This document shows positions 59,818 through 64,000 of a stretch of DNA of 64,000 bases, piece after piece. The stretch lies in the NCBI GenBank assembly GCA_910586215.1, contig CAJUGH010000001.1, positions 62,001-126,000 on the forward strand, given 5' to 3'. The stretch comes from an uncultured Acetatifactor sp. (GTDB taxonomy: Bacteria; Bacillota; Clostridia; Lachnospirales; Lachnospiraceae). The translations under genes were made by a program, and so were the position numbers. The notes beneath the pieces were generated by a model that searched no databases, was not told the DNA's origin, and worked only from the letters and a program-made list of their open reading frames with translations. Positions within the stretch are counted from its first letter, which is position 1. Each line of letters opens with the position of its first letter.

Positions 59818-61779
59818 GTGGAGCAGGAGAACAAGGAGTGGAGCAGGTCGCAGAGGATGCAGCTGAAAGCATGGATCTGTGTGCTGGGATTCGGACTGAT
59901 CATCGTGCTGCTGGGGGCGAAGCTGGTCTCGCTGCTGGCAGGGCAGGAACCGGATGAGGTACTGCCGCCAGTGCAGGAGGAACCTCATATACCGGTGGTG
60001 GGCACCCTGGTCAATGTGTGGATCCTGGAGGAGGGGGAAGAGGGTATCGTGTTGTTCCGGGACGGACAGAGGGAGAGTTATCCCTATGGGCAAATTATGG
60101 ATGGAAACGGCGTCACAGTAGCCTACAGGCCGGAGAGAACTGTGCGGGAGCAGGTGGCAGATGTGACGCTGACAGACGGTGCCGTCACGGACATCCAGGT
60201 CAAGGCAGAGAAGATCAATGGCCGGATCCTGAGCGCGACCCAGGACGGGATCGAGGTGGAAGGGTATGGCCGGATCCCCCTTGCGGAGGATTACAAGGGA
60301 TACCGGCTCTATGACCGTCTGGAGATGTGTACGGCGGCAGACCTGCCTTTTGGATACGATTTTGCCGATTTTTGCCTGGAGGACGGGGAGATCTGTGGAA
60401 TCCTCCTGGTGAAGGAGCTGGTCATGGAGCATATCCGTGTGTTAGTGAAGGCCAGCGACTACAGCAGCCTGCTTCACACAGGACCAGTGCTCACGTCCGA
60501 CACCCCTTTTACGGTAGTCTATGGTACATATCCGGACAGGAAGACCGAGAGCCACCAGGCCTGGGAGGAAATCACCTTTGGGTACGACAGCCCTTATTTT
60601 GAGGAGGACCGGGTGTGGGTCATCCCAGATGTGCTCACAGGAAAAGTGATCCTGAAAAATGTGAACCGTGTCCAGGGAGTGCCTTCCTACCGGGGTCAGA
60701 TGGAACTGATCCGCACGGAAGAAGGGATCGCGGTGGTGAACGAGGTGCTGCTGGAAGAATATCTCTACAGTGTGGTGCCTAGTGAGATGCCTTCCGTATA
60801 TCCCATGGAGGCACTGAAGGCCCAGGCAGTATGCGCCAGGACCTACGCCTATGGGCGGATGCTGCATGCCGGATATCCCCAGTACGGGGCACATGTGGAT
60901 GACAGCACCTCCTACCAGGTGTATAACAATGTGCTGGAGGACGAGAGCACCACCACGGCGGTGAAGGAGACCTACGGCCAGCTTCTCTACACGGCGGAGG
61001 GCGCACTGGCAGAGACCTTTTATTATTCCACTTCCTGTGGCATGGGCAGTGAGGCCACAGTGTGGAAGACAGCAGTGGCGCCTACCTTGACTTATCTGCA
61101 GTCGAAGCCTTTGAGCCGCACTGCCATGGAACAGACATTGACCCAGGCCAGTGTCACAGGCCCGGATCCCGGGGAGGCCCTCCAGGAGGAGGAAGTTTTT
61201 GCTGCTTTTATCACCGGGGAAAACCCGGATGACTTCGAGTACTATGAAGGCTGGTACCGCTGGAGTTACCAGGTGGAAGAACTGGATCCGGGGCATATCC
61301 TGACAGTATTGCAGAAACGATACGCAGCCAACAGCGACCTGATACTCACCTGGAAGGACGGGGCTTATGTCAGCGAACCCATCCAGAAGCTGGGGGATAT
61401 CACGGACCTCTATGTGGAGAAGCGGGGAAGCGGCGGCGTGGCAGACGAACTGGTCATAGAGGCCGGCAAACAGAAGATAAAAGTCATAACAGAGCATAAT
61501 ATACGATATGTATTAAACAATGGCTCCAGCGTGGTGGATAGGAAGGATGGCAGCCAGATCGCCAGTCCCAACCTGCTGCCCAGCGGCTTCTTCGTGATGG
61601 AAATCAAAAAGGAGAAGGGGAAAGTGACTGGATATACCCTAAGGGGAGGGGGATTTGGACACGGCGTGGGCATGAGCCAGAACGGTGCCAGGCAGATGGC
61701 GCAGGAAGGCTATTCTGCCATGGATATCCTGCTGTTCTTCTATCAGGGGTGTACTGTGGAGAATGTCTATACCAGGTGA
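59818..61779 (+). CDS. SpoIID/LytB-domain cell wall protein
   Basis: The 653-residue protein has an N-terminal membrane helix (about 17-41), an N-terminal region of about 250 residues unlike SpoIID itself, then the SpoIID/LytB domain with YLYSVVPSEMPSVYPMEALK (catalytic-type glutamate), YYSTSCGMGSEA and GHGVGMSQNGARQMA. SpoIID is a lytic transglycosylase for denuded glycan during engulfment; longer relatives like this may act in vegetative cells or germination. The GTG start follows AAGGAG by seven bases. It may share a transcript with the YihY gene. Confidence 0.88.
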   Translation: MEQENKEWSRSQRMQLKAWICVLGFGLIIVLLGAKLVSLLAGQEPDEVLPPVQEEPHIPVVGTLVNVWILEEGEEGIVLFRDGQRESYPYGQIMDGNGVTVAYRPERTVREQVADVTLTDGAVTDIQVKAEKINGRILSATQDGIEVEGYGRIPLAEDYKGYRLYDRLEMCTAADLPFGYDFADFCLEDGEICGILLVKELVMEHIRVLVKASDYSSLLHTGPVLTSDTPFTVVYGTYPDRKTESHQAWEEITFGYDSPYFEEDRVWVIPDVLTGKVILKNVNRVQGVPSYRGQMELIRTEEGIAVVNEVLLEEYLYSVVPSEMPSVYPMEALKAQAVCARTYAYGRMLHAGYPQYGAHVDDSTSYQVYNNVLEDESTTTAVKETYGQLLYTAEGALAETFYYSTSCGMGSEATVWKTAVAPTLTYLQSKPLSRTAMEQTLTQASVTGPDPGEALQEEEVFAAFITGENPDDFEYYEGWYRWSYQVEELDPGHILTVLQKRYAANSDLILTWKDGAYVSEPIQKLGDITDLYVEKRGSGGVADELVIEAGKQKIKVITEHNIRYVLNNGSSVVDRKDGSQIASPNLLPSGFFVMEIKKEKGKVTGYTLRGGGFGHGVGMSQNGARQMAQEGYSAMDILLFFYQGCTVENVYTR

Positions 61780-61908
61780 CAGTGCGGATACCGCATCCAG
61801 GGGCATGGATGGAATGTGTGCGGAGACGGGAAATGCCAGAGGCAAAGGGCAGGCTCCAGGGAATTGGCAGGGGACGGCAGATCCGGCATGGAAGGGAAAG
61901 GGATTGGG

Positions 61909-62802
61909 ATGATTCGGAAGCTTTATTTCGTCTTAAGGGATTTTTCAGAGAAAATGAAGAGACAGAACATCAGTGCCTTTGCGGCAAGCATTGCTTTTTT
62001 CTTTTTTCTGTCCATCGTGCCTATGCTGATCATGGTGTGTACCATTATTCCCTACACACCCCTTACGGAACAGGACCTGGTGATGCTGGTGACAGATATC
62101 CTGCCGGAGATGATAGCACCCCTGGTGGAGAGCCTGATCGCGGATGTGTATGCCAGGTCTTCCGGTGTCCTGTCCATAGCGGCCATTGCCACAGTGTGGT
62201 CGGCGGCAAAGGGTGTCATGGCCTTGATGCGTGGGCTGAACGCCATCAACGGTGTGGAGGAGAAACGTAATTATTTCCTGGTGCGGGCAGTGGCTTCCTT
62301 TTATACCCTGGTCATGCTGGTGGTATTGGTGCTGTCCCTGTTCATCATGGTGTTTGGCAACCAGCTGGTGAGCCTGGCCCTGCATCGGTTTCCACAGCTT
62401 CAGTCAGTGGTATCTTTCGCCATGAATTTCCGGTTTATCCTGGTGTGGCTGGTGCTGACCTTGTTGTTCGCCGCGGTCTACGCCTATGTGCCCAATGGGA
62501 AGCTGGAATTTAAGGAACAGATCCCCGGGGCCATCTTCTCGGCAGTGGTGTGGAGTGTGTTCTCCTGGGCTTTTTCTGTCTATGTGACCTATGGGAATTC
62601 CTATGGTATCTATGGCAGCCTGTCCATCATAATTATAGTGCTGCTGTGGATGTATATGTGTATGTATATCATCATGATCGGAGCCTACCTGAACCGGTAT
62701 TTCGCCTCCGTGAACCGGGCGCTGGTGAACAGGCATGCCTCTGGGAAAAAAGACAAAACATCCGGGCCGGCGTACCCGGACACAAAAGGGGGAAGCAGAT
62801 GA
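61909..62802 (+). CDS. YihY/BrkB-family membrane protein
   Basis: The 297-residue protein has about six membrane helices and the family pattern FAASIAFFFFLSIVPMLIM near residue 22 and YVPNGKLEFKEQIPGAIFSAVVWSVFSW near 205. The family was once called ribonuclease BN by error; its transport or lipid-related role is not settled. GGGAAAGGG precedes the ATG at 61909. Its stop overlaps the next start as ATGA. Confidence 0.88.
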   Translation: MIRKLYFVLRDFSEKMKRQNISAFAASIAFFFFLSIVPMLIMVCTIIPYTPLTEQDLVMLVTDILPEMIAPLVESLIADVYARSSGVLSIAAIATVWSAAKGVMALMRGLNAINGVEEKRNYFLVRAVASFYTLVMLVVLVLSLFIMVFGNQLVSLALHRFPQLQSVVSFAMNFRFILVWLVLTLLFAAVYAYVPNGKLEFKEQIPGAIFSAVVWSVFSWAFSVYVTYGNSYGIYGSLSIIIIVLLWMYMCMYIIMIGAYLNRYFASVNRALVNRHASGKKDKTSGPAYPDTKGGSR

Positions 62803-63002
62803 GGGACACAGGTATGGGGTTTGGCAGCATACTGGATCTGCGGGAGAGTCCTTTCCGGGAAAAGCCCCGGCCCGTTTTCCTGCAGGACCTTAACCTGGAC
62901 CAGGTATATGAAGTGGTCCGCTACATGGTGTCCTGCTGTGAGCCTTTTGTGGCATCTATCCTGGGGTTCAGATTGTGTCACGGCATACCTCGTGATCCAT
63001 AG
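62799..63002 (+). pseudogene. Truncated N-terminus of a MutS-family protein
   Basis: The 67-codon frame begins at an ATGA overlap with the YihY gene, behind GGGGGAAGC. The first 40 residues (GFGSILDL... then FLQDLNLDQVYEVV) resemble, from memory, the start of the clostridial MutS-like proteins (FGSIL...FFxDLNLDQ). The similarity then stops and the frame ends at once in unrelated residues. The normal proteins are close to 550-650 residues. I read it as a gene with a large internal and 3' deletion; a short novel protein cannot be excluded. Confidence 0.5.
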
Positions 63003-63019
63003 TAAATACCGCAAAAGGA

Positions 63020-63048
63020 TTGGACAATAGAAGAAGGCGTGGTATAAT
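63020..63048 (+). promoter_or_regulatory. Promoter of the M18 aminopeptidase gene
   Basis: TTGGAC and TATAAT are separated by 17 bases, just downstream of the MutS-like remnant. The leader is about 95 bases. Confidence 0.75.
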
Positions 63049-63149
63049 GAAAAATGGTACTGCCAGGGCAGGGAAGGGAACCGTTAGAAGGTTAAGGGAT
63101 TTCGGACCAGTTCCTGCTTAATGTAGGGCAGGCAGATAGGAGAAGACAG

Positions 63150-64000
63150 ATGAGCAGGAAAAATGTTTGGGAGACCTATGGGGATGTGCAGTTGGAAGAA
63201 CTGGAACGGCTGAATGGACAGTATAGGGACTTCCTGGACAATGGGAAGACAGAGCGGGAGTGTATCGACACCATTGTGAACACCATTGAGGCCCAGGGAT
63301 ACCAGGAACTGGAGACATTCCTGAAGAATGGGAGGAAGCCTGTAGCTGGGGACAAGATCTACAGTGTGTGCATGAACAAGTCCATCGCCATGTTCCAGAT
63401 GGGGGAGAAGCCCCTGACAGAGGGTATGAATATCCTGGGCGCCCACATTGACAGCCCCAGGCTGGATGTGAAGCAGAATCCCCTCTACGAGGAAGGCGGT
63501 TTTGCCTACCTGGACACCCATTACTATGGCGGCGTGAAGAAATACCAGTGGGTGGCGATCCCCCTGTCCCTTCACGGGGTGGTGGTGAAGAAGGACGGCA
63601 CTACGGTGGAACTGCATATCGGTGACAACGAGGAGGATCCGGTATTCTTCGTGTCAGATCTTCTGATCCATCTGGCCGGGGAGCAGCTGGAGAAGAAGGC
63701 TTCCAAGGTGATTGAGGGAGAAGCCCTGGATTTGATCGTTGGGAACAAACCCATCCGGATCGGGGAGGAGAAGGAAGCCCCGGCGCAGGACCAGGGGACT
63801 GACAAGAAAGATACAGGAAGCCAGGACAGTGCAGGGAAGGCCAAGGAGGCGGTGAAGGCAGGGATCCTGGATATCCTGAAGGCGAACTATGACATAGAGG
63901 AGGAGGATTTCCTGTCTGCGGAGTTAGAGATCGTCCCCGCCGGGAAGGCCAGGGAGGCAGGCTTTGACAGAAGTATGATCCTGGCGTATGGACAGGACGA
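63150..64000 (+). CDS. M18-family aminopeptidase, 3' end outside the window
   Basis: The first 283 codons are visible. The protein belongs to the M18 zinc aminopeptidases, which form large dodecameric tetrahedra and release N-terminal (often acidic) residues. GAHIDSPRLD supplies the first metal ligands H99 and D101; HYYGGVKKYQW follows. A charged low-complexity insertion (about 210-235, KEAPAQDQGTDKKDTG...) interrupts the domain. ATAGGAG precedes the ATG. The remaining ligands should lie beyond the window end. Confidence 0.93.
   Translation, partial: MSRKNVWETYGDVQLEELERLNGQYRDFLDNGKTERECIDTIVNTIEAQGYQELETFLKNGRKPVAGDKIYSVCMNKSIAMFQMGEKPLTEGMNILGAHIDSPRLDVKQNPLYEEGGFAYLDTHYYGGVKKYQWVAIPLSLHGVVVKKDGTTVELHIGDNEEDPVFFVSDLLIHLAGEQLEKKASKVIEGEALDLIVGNKPIRIGEEKEAPAQDQGTDKKDTGSQDSAGKAKEAVKAGILDILKANYDIEEEDFLSAELEIVPAGKAREAGFDRSMILAYGQD

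Overview
The window reads as chromosomal DNA of a Gram-positive, anaerobic, probably spore-forming member of the Clostridia, most likely a Lachnospiraceae gut commensal. The basis is the gene set (six-gene Rnf complex, Na+-pump biotin decarboxylase genes, ATP-type PEP carboxykinase, SpoIID-like and SleB-like proteins, ScpAB, lipoproteins with Gram-positive lipoboxes), strong AGGAGG-type ribosome binding sites and fairly GC-rich codon use. I see no rRNA, tRNA, CRISPR array, prophage or intact insertion sequence. The genus cannot be fixed from the sequence alone.

Layout. 1-1.3 kb: 5' part of a 2-hydroxyacyl-CoA dehydratase activase on the minus strand. 1.7-3.9 kb: a rhomboid-like membrane protein with a zinc ribbon, a sigma-70-like protein lacking its promoter-reading parts, and an unknown protein. 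4-8 kb: an M16C peptidase and a DUF4349 lipoprotein. 8.3-12.4 kb: era, a small YqzL-like gene, recO, a lipoprotein and glyS. 12.5-17.3 kb: a large J-domain/TPR protein without an HPD motif, followed by an HscC-like Hsp70. 17.4-20.4 kb: alaS and rpsU. 20.5-26.2 kb: a CmpB-like membrane protein, two D,D-carboxypeptidases, a metallophosphoesterase and scpAB. 26.4-32 kb: a five-gene biotin-dependent Na+-pump cluster that holds both a 12S-type and a 5S-type carboxyltransferase. 32-33.4 kb (minus): an ECF S-component and a DUF4430 lipoprotein behind a cobalamin riboswitch. 33.7-38.5 kb: an HI0933-type flavoprotein, cmk, ispH, an S1-domain protein and cheR. 38.7-39.8 kb (minus): a YprB-like exonuclease. 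40.2-45.3 kb: rnfCDGEAB. 45.4-48.4 kb: a GH25 muramidase, an AP2/HNH-like DNA-binding protein (minus) and a SleB-like hydrolase. 48.6-49.4 kb: an MNT/HEPN (MntA-HepT, type VII) toxin-antitoxin pair. 49.5-57.3 kb: thrC, deoC, an M24 aminopeptidase P, pckA and an amidohydrolase. 57.3-59.3 kb (minus): a chemoreceptor. 59.5-59.7 kb: a structured non-coding RNA gene with its own promoter and terminator, possibly 6S RNA. 59.8-64 kb: a SpoIID/LytB protein, a YihY-like protein, a truncated MutS-family remnant and the start of an M18 aminopeptidase.

How the genes fit together. The carboxyltransferase/OadG/biotin carrier/OadB cluster would turn decarboxylation into a Na+ gradient. Rnf would couple ferredoxin:NAD+ electron transfer to ion export. 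PEP carboxykinase supplies or consumes oxaloacetate, a plausible substrate of the 5S-type subunit. Together they suggest strong use of ion-gradient energetics around C4-acid metabolism.

The most unusual non-coding content is a set of dispersed palindromic intergenic elements. Elements of one family end in GTAACAGTTCAG/CTGAACTGTTAC (47 bp short forms and 160-183 bp long forms). A second, ~150 bp family shows a compensatory base change in its main stem. A third set ends in GTGAACAGTAAC. Two elements start just downstream of a promoter -10 box.
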